5,864 bases of DNA from Pseudomonadota bacterium (GTDB lineage: Bacteria; Desulfobacterota; Anaeroferrophillalia; Anaeroferrophillales; Tharpellaceae), in the NCBI GenBank assembly GCA_015486445.1, contig WFRT01000125.1, positions 1 to 5,864 of the forward strand, written 5' to 3'. This document shows, in pieces, positions 1 through 5,807 of this stretch; positions within the stretch are counted from its first letter, which is position 1; each line of letters begins with the position of its first letter. Position numbers and translations under genes: made by a program. The notes under the pieces were generated by a model that was not told where the DNA came from, did not search any database, and saw nothing but the letters and a program-made list of their open reading frames with translations.

Positions 1-1680
1 CACCCCGAGAGCGATGCCGTTGGTGCCGGGCAGAGGGGCGGCCGGGCGCTCTTGCCGGTCGGGCGCGAGGAGGTACGGTGGATTGTGGCCGCCGTTGCTG
101 TAGACCAGCTCCCCGGTCTTAAGATCCAGGATGCCGAGAAAAAGGGTGACGAACATCATTGACGGGTTGTCTTTGGCCAGGTCGTTGTTGACCCGGTTAA
201 GGACGGCACCGGGGTCGGGGCCGGAGCGGGTCTTGACCAGGGTCTGGGTGATGGCCATGAAAAGAGCGGCCGCCACCCCCTTGCCGGAGACGTCGCCGAC
301 GGTGAAACAGAGGTGGCTGTCATCGAGCATGAAAAAGTCGTAGAGATCGCCGCCGACCTCGCGGGCCGGTTTGAGCATGGCGTACAGGGAAAACTCCCGG
401 TGTTCCGGAAAAGGGGAGAAGGTACCGGGCAGAATCCCGCGCTGGATCTCGGCGGCGATGTTGAGTTCGCTGGCGATCCGCTCCCGGGCCGCGGTCGTGA
501 TCCTCAAGTTTTCGATGTATTCCTTGAGCGATTGCTGCATCTTGGCGAAGGTCCGGGCCAGGCGGATGATCTCGTTGGCGCCGGGCTCTTCGTGATCGTC
601 GATGACGGCCGGCAGCGGGGTTTCGAACTGGCCGGCGGCGATTTGTTCGGTGGCTGTGGTCAGGGCTTTGACCGGACCGACCGTCTGTCTCGAGACGATG
701 AAGATGACCAGGAAAACGAGCAGGAAGCCGCCCCCGGCCAGGAGCACTATTTTCCGGTTCAGGCGGACAAGATCGGCCATCAGCTCTTGCTGGGGAAAGA
801 TCGCCCCCAATACCCAGCCGTTGGCCTTGAGCGGGGTGTAGACCATCCAGTTATCCTGGTGGTTGAGCAGTCCCCGGTAGGCGGTAAACCCGGTTTCACC
901 GGCAATCATCCGCCGGCCCAGGGCCCGGAGCCCGGGGCTGTGCAGTTCGTCGGCGATACTGAAAATGGATTCGTTCATCACCAGCCCGGCCCGGGGATGG
1001 GTGACGAAGGTGCCGTTGCGGGTGATCAGGAAGGCGTAGCCGGTCCGGCCGATTTTCAGCGAGGCGACGATGTTGCGCAGCCGGTTCAGGTTCAAGTCGA
1101 TGCAGACGATGCCGGCGAAATAGCGGTCGCCGGCGCTCGATTGGTGGTAGAAGGGTACCGAGCAGCTGGTCATGATGATGCCGCCGGCCCGGCCGAAATA
1201 GGGCTCGCTCCAGACCGGCCGGCCGAGCAGCCGCGGGATCTGGTACCAGTCGTGAAAACGGTAGTCGTACTTGATCTGCCGTTCCTCGATCCGCTCTCCG
1301 GGGCGGACGAAATAGCAGGAATTGAGCTTCTCTCTGCCCTGCCGGCTGTCGGGGGCGAAAGCTACGGCGATGCCGTAGATGTCGGGGTTGGCTTTAAGCT
1401 GGGCGGCGAGCAGTTTTCTCAAGTTCTCACGGGTCAGCGGCACGATTTCGAGCATGGTTGCGGTCTGGAGCGGGATCCTGGACGCCGCCTGGAGGCGGAC
1501 ATCGAGCAGGTTGGCGGTGGAGCGGGCCAGGTTGAAGGCGTTTTCCTCGATCTTGTCGACCAGCAGCCGCCGGCCGGTCTGGTAGTTGAGGATCAGGATC
1601 AGGGCGAGGACCACGGTGACCCCGCCCAGGATCATGACATTGAGCTGAAAAGCCAGGCTGCGGCGGCGAAGCGGGTTCAT
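1..1680 (-). CDS. RsbU-like membrane PP2C (SpoIIE-type) phosphatase with dCACHE sensor and HAMP; 3' end cut by window edge
   Basis: Reading from ATG at 1680 there are 560 uninterrupted codons to base 1, where the gene leaves the window. Residues 12-32 form a first membrane segment. Residues about 35-300 are a periplasmic double-cache domain, shown by DWY at 144-146, WSEPYF at 157-162, CIDLNL at 193-198 and RNGTFVTHP at 221-229. Residues 311-329 are a second membrane segment, followed by HAMP (about 330-383) and a linker ending AAEIQRGILP. The SpoIIE/PP2C domain follows, with metal-ligand aspartates D445 in GGDLYDF and D463 in GDVSGKG, and GGHNPP at 530-535. The last part of the domain (the usual YTDGVTE region) lies outside. 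By family, it dephosphorylates the phospho-serine of a STAS antagonist; the nearby STAS gene is the obvious substrate. Its start overlaps the preceding stop as ATGA, so translation is probably coupled. What the cache domain binds is unknown. Confidence 0.95.
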   Translation of the reverse strand, partial: MNPLRRRSLAFQLNVMILGGVTVVLALILILNYQTGRRLLVDKIEENAFNLARSTANLLDVRLQAASRIPLQTATMLEIVPLTRENLRKLLAAQLKANPDIYGIAVAFAPDSRQGREKLNSCYFVRPGERIEERQIKYDYRFHDWYQIPRLLGRPVWSEPYFGRAGGIIMTSCSVPFYHQSSAGDRYFAGIVCIDLNLNRLRNIVASLKIGRTGYAFLITRNGTFVTHPRAGLVMNESIFSIADELHSPGLRALGRRMIAGETGFTAYRGLLNHQDNWMVYTPLKANGWVLGAIFPQQELMADLVRLNRKIVLLAGGGFLLVFLVIFIVSRQTVGPVKALTTATEQIAAGQFETPLPAVIDDHEEPGANEIIRLARTFAKMQQSLKEYIENLRITTAARERIASELNIAAEIQRGILPGTFSPFPEHREFSLYAMLKPAREVGGDLYDFFMLDDSHLCFTVGDVSGKGVAAALFMAITQTLVKTRSGPDPGAVLNRVNNDLAKDNPSMMFVTLFLGILDLKTGELVYSNGGHNPPYLLAPDRQERPAAPLPGTNGIALGV

Positions 1681-2723
1681 GGTTTCGGTTCCCGGTTCTG
1701 CTTCCCGGAGGCGCTTTCCGGCAAGGGGTGAAAACGGTGGAAGTCCGGTATCCGGTCAATGACCCCCAGGGAGACCAGGCCGCGGGCCGTGCGGGCGAAG
1801 GCCCGGGGATCGAGTGCGCCCCGGCGGCCGCCGGCGGCCGGGGTCATGATGATCTTCATTTTCTCCAGCATCCAGCGCTGCTGGCTCAAATTGCTGGTGA
1901 TATGGGCCTTCCTGATCCGGGCCATGGTCAGGGCGAGGGCCTGTTCGGGCTCGTCGAAGGCCAGCTGCCAGCCCGCCAGCGAGGCCCGGACGAAGGCCCG
2001 GCAGACCCGGGGATGTTTTTTACGGTAGGCGGCCATGACGTAGATGCCGTCTTCGGGAAAATCGAGGCCGTAGTCGGCAAAACGGAAGGTGGTCAGTTCA
2101 TCGGGGTTGAGGCCGGCGTTGATGATCCTGTGATATTCATTGTACCACATCGCCGCGGTCACGGAAACGGCCCCGCAGAGAAAGGGGTTGATCGAGCCCG
2201 CCAGGCGGACGGGGATGACCTGGAGGTCGAACTTGCGAAAAAAGAGCCGGGCCGGGAAGTTGAACGGTGCCCCCCACAGGGCTACCCTGCGGCCGTTGAT
2301 GTCCCGGGGTTTCAAGATGCCTTCCTGTTTCCGGGCGACCAGCATCAGGGCGCTTTTCTGGACTATCTGGGCGAGGTTTTCAAGTTTTACCCCCCGGTCG
2401 TACAGCCGGATGCCGCTCGACAGCCAGAAACTGGCGAACTCGGCCCGGCCCTGCTGCAGCCACCTGGCCGGGGAGCGGCCCGGGCCGCCGTCGACGATTT
2501 TGACTGCCAGCCCGGCCTGGCGGTAGAGCCCCCGGTCGGCGGCCATGTAGTAGCCGGCAAACTGGGCCTGGGGCAGCCACTGGGTAATGAAGGTGATATC
2601 TTTAGACAGCCCGGGGGTTGCGGCGAACAGCGGGGCCGGGAGCGGGGAGCAGGCCAGAAAGGTGATCAGCAGGGCCTTGAAAAGCAGTCTGAGACCTGGC
2701 GGGCGGAGTCGTTTCTTGTTCAC
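1677..2723 (-). CDS. Exported NMT1/THI5-like solute-binding protein in a partner-switching operon
   Basis: The product is 348 residues with a GTG start at 2723 that overlaps the previous stop as GTGA. Residues 1-35 are a signal peptide: a KKR/R-rich start, a hydrophobic core around 15-25, and an Ala-rich cleavage region near 34-35. The mature part opens with QWLPQAQFAGYYMAADRGLY (48-67) and a GGPG turn (79-82), the typical N-lobe of the NMT1/THI5 (SsuA/ThiY-like) periplasmic binding fold. WGAPFNFPARLF (150-161) and MWYNEYHRI (192-200) continue the fold. The cysteine cluster of yeast THI5 pyrimidine synthases is absent, so it should bind a ligand rather than act as an enzyme. No permease or ATPase gene is next to it; its neighbours are an RsbW-like kinase and a cache-PP2C. 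I infer that it may present a ligand to the phosphatase's periplasmic domain; an orphan transporter subunit is the alternative. The ligand cannot be predicted. Confidence 0.9.
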   Translation of the reverse strand: MNKKRLRPPGLRLLFKALLITFLACSPLPAPLFAATPGLSKDITFITQWLPQAQFAGYYMAADRGLYRQAGLAVKIVDGGPGRSPARWLQQGRAEFASFWLSSGIRLYDRGVKLENLAQIVQKSALMLVARKQEGILKPRDINGRRVALWGAPFNFPARLFFRKFDLQVIPVRLAGSINPFLCGAVSVTAAMWYNEYHRIINAGLNPDELTTFRFADYGLDFPEDGIYVMAAYRKKHPRVCRAFVRASLAGWQLAFDEPEQALALTMARIRKAHITSNLSQQRWMLEKMKIIMTPAAGGRRGALDPRAFARTARGLVSLGVIDRIPDFHRFHPLPESASGKQNREPKP

Positions 2724-3139
2724 GGTTTCGTAAAAACCAGGGTCAGCCGGTTTTCATTTTCACAGCGCTGCCAGTCGGTTTCGTCGCTGAACTGGCGGAT
2801 GAGATAGATGCCGAGCCCGCCGACGGGCCGCTCGGCAAGCTCGCTGTCAAGGTCGGGGTCGGCTTTTGCCAGGGGGTTGAAGGGGCGACCCCGGTCACGG
2901 ATGAGAAAGGCCAGGGAACCGTCGTCCCGGGGTCGGGCTTCGAGGCTGATCCGGCCCCGGTCGCCGGCATAGGCATAGGAAATGATGTTGACCAGGGCCT
3001 CTTCCAGGGCCAGGCCGATCTGGTTTCGGCGGGCCGGCGGAAAACCCTGTCTGGTGGCCGCCTCGGCGCTGAAGCTAAGAAACCGGGGCAGGTTCTCCAT
3101 TGCCGCCGGCAGCTCGATCAGGCCGCCGTTTTCAGTCAT
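2720..3139 (-). CDS. RsbW-like HATPase serine kinase / anti-sigma factor
   Basis: The product is 139 residues, the usual size for a stand-alone RsbW/SpoIIAB/BtrW protein of the GHKL superfamily. The N-box is LALEEALVNIISYAY (43-57), with E47 as likely catalytic base and N51 as Mg ligand. The G1 box is DRGRPFNP (82-89) and the G2 box is GGLGIYLIRQ (107-116). There is no histidine-phosphotransfer domain, so this is a soluble cytoplasmic serine kinase and not a sensor histidine kinase. By family it would phosphorylate the STAS protein encoded just upstream and otherwise hold a target such as a sigma factor. The ATG at 3139 overlaps the STAS stop by 8 bp (ATGACTGA), and no strong ribosome binding site is visible, both of which fit translational coupling. 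The target is not in the window. Confidence 0.93.
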   Translation of the reverse strand: MTENGGLIELPAAMENLPRFLSFSAEAATRQGFPPARRNQIGLALEEALVNIISYAYAGDRGRISLEARPRDDGSLAFLIRDRGRPFNPLAKADPDLDSELAERPVGGLGIYLIRQFSDETDWQRCENENRLTLVFTKP

Positions 3140-3455
3140 CTTCGGGGTGCTTGAGGATCGGGATGATCTTGTCGAAGCCCGACACCTTAAAGACCGTGGC
3201 GACCCCCGGCTGCAGGGCCGCGAGCCTGAGTTCCCCGCCCCGGGCCTGAAGCTGCTTGGCGGTGCTCAAGATCGCCCGGAGCCCGGCGCTGCTGATGTAG
3301 TCAAGTTCGCTGAGGTCGAAGGTCAGCCGGTCAAGGCCGGTTTTGATCCGCTCCTCCACCATGAGGTTGAAATCGGCCGCTGTCAGGGCATCCAGTCGAC
3401 CCTTCACGGCGAAGATGGCATATCCGTCCTTCTCTTTTGTCTTGATGATCTCCAT
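3132..3455 (-). CDS. STAS-domain anti-sigma factor antagonist (RsbV/BtrV-like)
   Basis: From ATG at 3455 the product is 107 residues, a single STAS domain beginning MEIIKTKEKDGYAIFAVKGR. The phospho-acceptor loop is LDYISSAGLRAIL (51-63). S56 is the likeliest site by comparison with RsbV/BtrV, with S55 as the alternative. ELRLAALQPGVATVFKVSGF (75-94) is the usual second half of the fold. The frame stays open up to a TTG at 3518 and has another ATG at 3500. I prefer 3455 because the STAS fold starts there, GGAG sits 10 bases upstream, and the added residues (PPTHRARSFKF) look like untranslated leader. It is the first gene of a four-gene operon and the natural substrate of both the kinase and the PP2C encoded downstream. 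Unphosphorylated STAS protein would sequester the kinase. Confidence 0.93.
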   Translation of the reverse strand: MEIIKTKEKDGYAIFAVKGRLDALTAADFNLMVEERIKTGLDRLTFDLSELDYISSAGLRAILSTAKQLQARGGELRLAALQPGVATVFKVSGFDKIIPILKHPEDD

Positions 3456-3603
3456 GAATTTAAAACTCCGTGCCCGGTGGGTTGGCGGTTTTTGTTCCAT
3501 ATCCTGTAAAACCACCAAAACCTAGCATGTTTGGTTGTTTTTTGCCAAGCGATTTTCTCCCGGGGGCCCGCTTGACAAGCGCCGGCAAAAGCCGTGATCC
3601 GGC
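3456..3603. other. Intergenic region between batD and the STAS operon, with nested inverted repeats
   Basis: These 148 bases hold the only sizeable gap between batD and the partner-switching operon. TTTTGCC (3540-3546) and GGCAAAA (3584-3590) are a 7-bp inverted repeat. Inside and overlapping it, CGCTTG (3569-3574) can pair with either of two CAAGCG copies (3546-3551 or 3576-3581), so two hairpins exclude each other. One arm overlaps the candidate -35 box. No T-tract follows any of these hairpins on the minus strand, so a standard intrinsic terminator for batD is not supported. No small gene is evident. Confidence 0.5.
3519..3548 (-). promoter_or_regulatory. Candidate sigma70-type promoter for the STAS operon
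   Basis: On the minus strand TTGGCA (3548-3543) matches the -35 consensus at five of six bases. An 18-base spacer follows, then TAGGTT (3524-3519) preceded by TGC, giving an extended -10 pattern (TGnTAnnnT). Transcription would begin near 3512-3510, about 55-60 bases before the preferred STAS start and downstream of the TTG at 3518, which argues against that TTG. The stretch is clearly more AT-rich than the genes around it. This is a motif match only, and the -10 matches the consensus at only three positions. Confidence 0.4.
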
Positions 3604-5439
3604 CTATTCCGGGTAGAGGGGCGGCAGGCTCTGGCCTGGCGCTCCTTGCTTTTTTCTCGCCCGGTTTTCCGGTTGGCGGCCGGCTTTTTTCAGGATCGGA
3701 CCGGCCAGCCGCCAGAACGTCTCTCCCTCCCATTTTTCGGGGGCGGGGCTGTAGACGGCTCTCTCCAGCTCCGCCAGGGCCGGGGCCAGTTCCTGGCTGC
3801 CGATGACGGCGGCGAGTTCGGCGAGGTTTAGCGGCGGGTTTTCGGGCTGGTTGCCGGCGGCCCAGGCCAAAAGGGCCTGCCGGGCCCGGCCGGGATGGTT
3901 CTCGATACACGCCTGCTTGGCCGTCGCAAGGTCGGCCCGGGGCCGGTTGGCTGGAGCTTTCCGGCCGGAGGTCTTCATCTTCGGGTTTTCGGTTAGGTCT
4001 CGGTTCTGGTTCCGGCGCCGCTCCCTGGACCACAGAACCAGGGTCAGCAGCCAGGCCAGCCCCAGGAGCAGGCTGACGCCCTGCCAGAGGCGCAGAGTTT
4101 CCGCTGTGATTCCTGCCGGTTTGCCGTTTTGATTCCGGGGTTCGCGCGCGGGCGTCGGGGTTTCGGTTTTTGCCGGCGGCGGGGCCTGGCTTTTGCCGGC
4201 GGCGGAGGTCCCGGTCCCGGCAAAAGCTCCGCTTCCGGTGCCGGCGACGACCTTGATGGTCCGGGCCGGGAGTACGGCTTCGGCAGCCTTGTCCTTGACC
4301 ACATCCCACCACTCGATCCTGATTTCCGGCAAAACGAAGGTCCCGGCCCGGGCCGGGATGAAAGCCACCGACTGGCGCAGCGAGGCCCGCAACAGGTCGC
4401 CGTCGGTCCGGGTCTGGCGCTGGGCCTTGTCGGAGTAGACCTTGCAGCCTGCGGGGGCCTTGAAATCGATCTCCGGCAGTTGTTCGGCCGTGAGCCCGAG
4501 GGCCTCGACCTCGATCACCCGGGTCAGAGGTTCGCCCACCTTGATCGTGGTCTTTTCCGGTTGTCCCTTGATCTCTTTCAAGGTCAGCCGGCGGGCCGGC
4601 AGCCAGGTTTTGCCCGGGAAACTGCCGGGGATTGGCAGGACGTCGATTTTCAGCTCCTGGCTGTGGGCCCGCAGGCGCCGGCCCCGGCCCATGAAACGGT
4701 CGAAAAAGGGATCGTTGGGAAAGGCGGAACTGCCGGCGTAGGCCTGGAAATGGAGACTCGGGATCGTGATGCTGCGGCCCTCCTCGGGGATGACCGCGTA
4801 TTTTCGTTCGATCACCTGGTAGACCTCGCCGTCGCGCCGGCTTTTGTAGCGCAGATCACCGCCCAGCCGGACCACCCGGGCGTGATCGACGGTGGGCTCC
4901 TCCAGGGAAGCGTCGCTGAGATGGAGCCCGGATTTAAGCAGGAGCCGGACCTTGATGGTGACCTGCGACTGCAGGTAGGCCGGGATCGAGAGATCGGGAA
5001 CGACCTCGAGATAGGCGTTTTCCCCCCGCCGGCCGCCGCCCGGCAGCGGGGCCCCGGCGGGGCCGACGACCACGGTCAGGGGCTTGGTCTTTTCGCCGCC
5101 GAGGGTCAGCGGGGGAATCGTCAGCCGGCCGGTTCGTTTCGGTTCGAGCTCGATCGACCAGGTCTTGCTTGTCTTTGAGTGGCCGTTGACGATCTGGAAA
5201 TTGCTGCTCGTCGACTGGTTCAAGATGTTGAAATCCTTTTTCAGCGGGCCGGTGTCGAGGCTGCGAAACGAGTTTATGGCGCCGTCGGCCTCGACCGTCA
5301 GGTTGACGGTTTCATCGGGCCCGATCCGCTCCCGGTCTACCCGGGCCGTCACCCCGGCCCGGGCCGGCCCGGTAAGGACCATTGTCATTGTCGCAAGCAC
5401 GAGCAGAAAAAGAAAAACAGAAAAGCTATTTTTTTTCAT
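3604..5439 (-). CDS. batD: BatD-family aerotolerance/stress protein, membrane anchored
   Basis: The product is 611 residues from ATG at 5439, chosen because it begins a clean signal peptide (MKKNS, hydrophobic core, then GPARA cut near residue 28). The mature part opens with VTARVDRERIGPDETVNLTV (30-49), the usual BatD N-terminus. Three similar strand motifs suggest three beta-sandwich units: EPKRTGRLTIPPL (99-111), IPEEGRSITIPSL (217-229) and IPARAGTFVLPEI followed by EWWD (361-379). A Pro/Thr/Ala-rich linker (about 400-447) leads to one membrane helix (452-470), a basic RERRR stop and a helical cytosolic tail of about 140 residues. BatD acts with von Willebrand and MoxR-type proteins in the Bat complex, whose biochemical role is still poorly defined. 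The frame runs open to 5622, but that extension reads through the leader and into a mobile element and should not be translated. Codons 2-4 contain eight consecutive A bases. Confidence 0.9.
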   Translation of the reverse strand: MKKNSFSVFLFLLVLATMTMVLTGPARAGVTARVDRERIGPDETVNLTVEADGAINSFRSLDTGPLKKDFNILNQSTSSNFQIVNGHSKTSKTWSIELEPKRTGRLTIPPLTLGGEKTKPLTVVVGPAGAPLPGGGRRGENAYLEVVPDLSIPAYLQSQVTIKVRLLLKSGLHLSDASLEEPTVDHARVVRLGGDLRYKSRRDGEVYQVIERKYAVIPEEGRSITIPSLHFQAYAGSSAFPNDPFFDRFMGRGRRLRAHSQELKIDVLPIPGSFPGKTWLPARRLTLKEIKGQPEKTTIKVGEPLTRVIEVEALGLTAEQLPEIDFKAPAGCKVYSDKAQRQTRTDGDLLRASLRQSVAFIPARAGTFVLPEIRIEWWDVVKDKAAEAVLPARTIKVVAGTGSGAFAGTGTSAAGKSQAPPPAKTETPTPAREPRNQNGKPAGITAETLRLWQGVSLLLGLAWLLTLVLWSRERRRNQNRDLTENPKMKTSGRKAPANRPRADLATAKQACIENHPGRARQALLAWAAGNQPENPPLNLAELAAVIGSQELAPALAELERAVYSPAPEKWEGETFWRLAGPILKKAGRQPENRARKKQGAPGQSLPPLYPE

Positions 5440-5485
5440 GGCTGATTGTCCAGGTGCCGGTCTTGCCGGCCGATTGGTAAAAATA
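5440..5485. other. batD leader between the mobile element and the start codon
   Basis: This short leader holds two small inverted repeats: GCCGG/CCGGC (5456-5460 and 5466-5470, 5-base spacer) and CCGATT/AATCGG (5470-5475 and 5487-5492, 11-base spacer), the second running into the target-site repeat. The ribosome binding site for batD is weak: a GGA about 11 bases before the ATG. No convincing promoter is visible, so batD is probably read from upstream. Confidence 0.4.
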
Positions 5486-5493
5486 AAATCGGG
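5486..5493. repeat. Left copy of 8-bp target-site duplication (AAATCGGG)
   Basis: AAATCGGG here is repeated exactly at 5766-5773, immediately outside the two ends of an inverted-repeat element. The position and length are what transposition of an IS66-group element leaves behind. Exact agreement of all eight bases suggests a relatively recent insertion. Confidence 0.85.
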
Positions 5494-5506
5494 GTAACTA
5501 TTCAGC
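5494..5506 (+). repeat. Left terminal inverted repeat of the MITE
   Basis: GTAACTATTCAGC, the exact reverse complement of 5753-5765. It begins with GTAA, the end sequence typical of IS66-group elements. Confidence 0.85.
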
Positions 5507-5613
5507 CGAATACGGGGTACGGGGTCGGGCGCGGCTTTTCTTCGCCAGGTGTTAAGATTTCTGTTTTTCCTTACGCTCGCTCCGCCCGCACCCCAAGGGC
5601 ACTTCCGTTGGGC

Positions 5614-5652
5614 GCATTGCAAAATTCGCTGCGCTTAAGACAGTTGCAATGC
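5614..5652. repeat. Central hairpin of the MITE
   Basis: GCATTGCAA (5614-5622) and TTGCAATGC (5644-5652) form a perfect 9-bp stem around a 21-base loop. Outside it, GTTGG (5607-5611) can pair with CCAAC (5662-5666), which extends the arm with interruptions. In a batD transcript this would form the tip of a long stem-loop. Confidence 0.7.
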
Positions 5653-5752
5653 TTATGGGCTCCAACTCGGCTTAAGAAAAACGACGAAATCTTCCCGAAA
5701 CCGCTCAGAAAACCACCCCCGCCCCCTCCTGAAAGATGGGAGATAGAATTTA

Positions 5753-5765
5753 GCTGAATAGTTAC
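5753..5765 (-). repeat. Right terminal inverted repeat of the MITE
   Basis: GCTGAATAGTTAC, the exact complement of the left end at 5494-5506. Read from the outside it begins GTAA. Confidence 0.85.
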
Positions 5766-5773
5766 AAATCGGG
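5766..5773. repeat. Right copy of 8-bp target-site duplication (AAATCGGG)
   Basis: AAATCGGG directly abuts the right terminal repeat and matches 5486-5493 at all eight bases. Confidence 0.85.
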
Positions 5774-5807
5774 TTGCGGGGGCCTCCTGCCTGGAGCCGC
5801 CCGGTCT

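Larger units (their letters stand above)
5494..5765. mobile_element. 272-bp MITE, probably IS66-related, between an upstream gene and batD
   Basis: The ends are a perfect 13-bp terminal inverted repeat, GTAACTATTCAGC at 5494-5506 and its complement at 5753-5765. Weaker agreement extends to about 20 bp. Just outside lie exact 8-bp direct repeats. IS66-family elements are known for ends beginning GTAA and for 8-bp target duplications, and this element shows both, but it has no room for a transposase. The interior is a nested imperfect palindrome: AAGATTTC (5554-5561) pairs with 5686-5693, GTTTTTC (5563-5569) with 5676-5682, and GCATTGCAA (5614-5622) with 5644-5652. A TACGGGG doublet lies at 5511-5524. 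It was presumably mobilised in trans by a full-length relative elsewhere in the genome. Without it and one target copy, the gap between batD and the upstream gene would be 88 bp. Confidence 0.85.

Noticed and set aside
313..1731. Long plus-strand frame of 472 codons opposite the PP2C gene
   Set aside because: It is antisense to a frame with clear cache, HAMP and SpoIIE motifs. Its Gly/Asp/Gln-rich composition shows no domain and is a side effect of high GC.
2640..2723. Lipoprotein signal (FLAC, residues 22-25) in the binding protein
   Set aside because: The -3 residue is Phe rather than Leu/Val/Ile, and a better cleavage region with Ala follows at residues 34-35. An ordinary signal peptide is more likely, though a lipoprotein is not excluded.
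1728..2807. Plus-strand frame of 359 codons opposite the binding-protein gene
   Set aside because: The opposite strand encodes a signal peptide and a recognisable NMT1 fold; this frame is low-complexity and Gly/Pro/Asp-rich.
3456..3518. N-terminal extension of the STAS protein (TTG 3518 or ATG 3500)
   Set aside because: The added residues do not belong to the STAS fold, the ATG at 3455 has a GGAG upstream, and the TTG would precede the likely transcription start.
3569..3581. CGCTTGACAAGCG palindrome as a rho-independent terminator for batD
   Set aside because: The stem is only 5 bp with a 3-base loop, and no T-run follows on the minus strand.
3404..4312. Minus-strand 302-codon frame overlapping batD and the STAS gene
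   Set aside because: It is out of frame with both genes, very rich in Arg/Pro/Gly, and runs across the intergenic region.
4129..5178. Plus-strand frame of 349 codons opposite batD
   Set aside because: It is a shadow of the batD frame with no recognisable motif.
5440..5510. Outward promoter from the left MITE end toward batD (TATTTT-like -10)
   Set aside because: No -35 with acceptable spacing could be found, and the -10 match is poor.
5440..5622. N-terminal extension of batD by 61 codons
   Set aside because: The extension lies in the leader and the MITE, while ATG 5439 begins a textbook signal peptide. An extended protein would bury that peptide.
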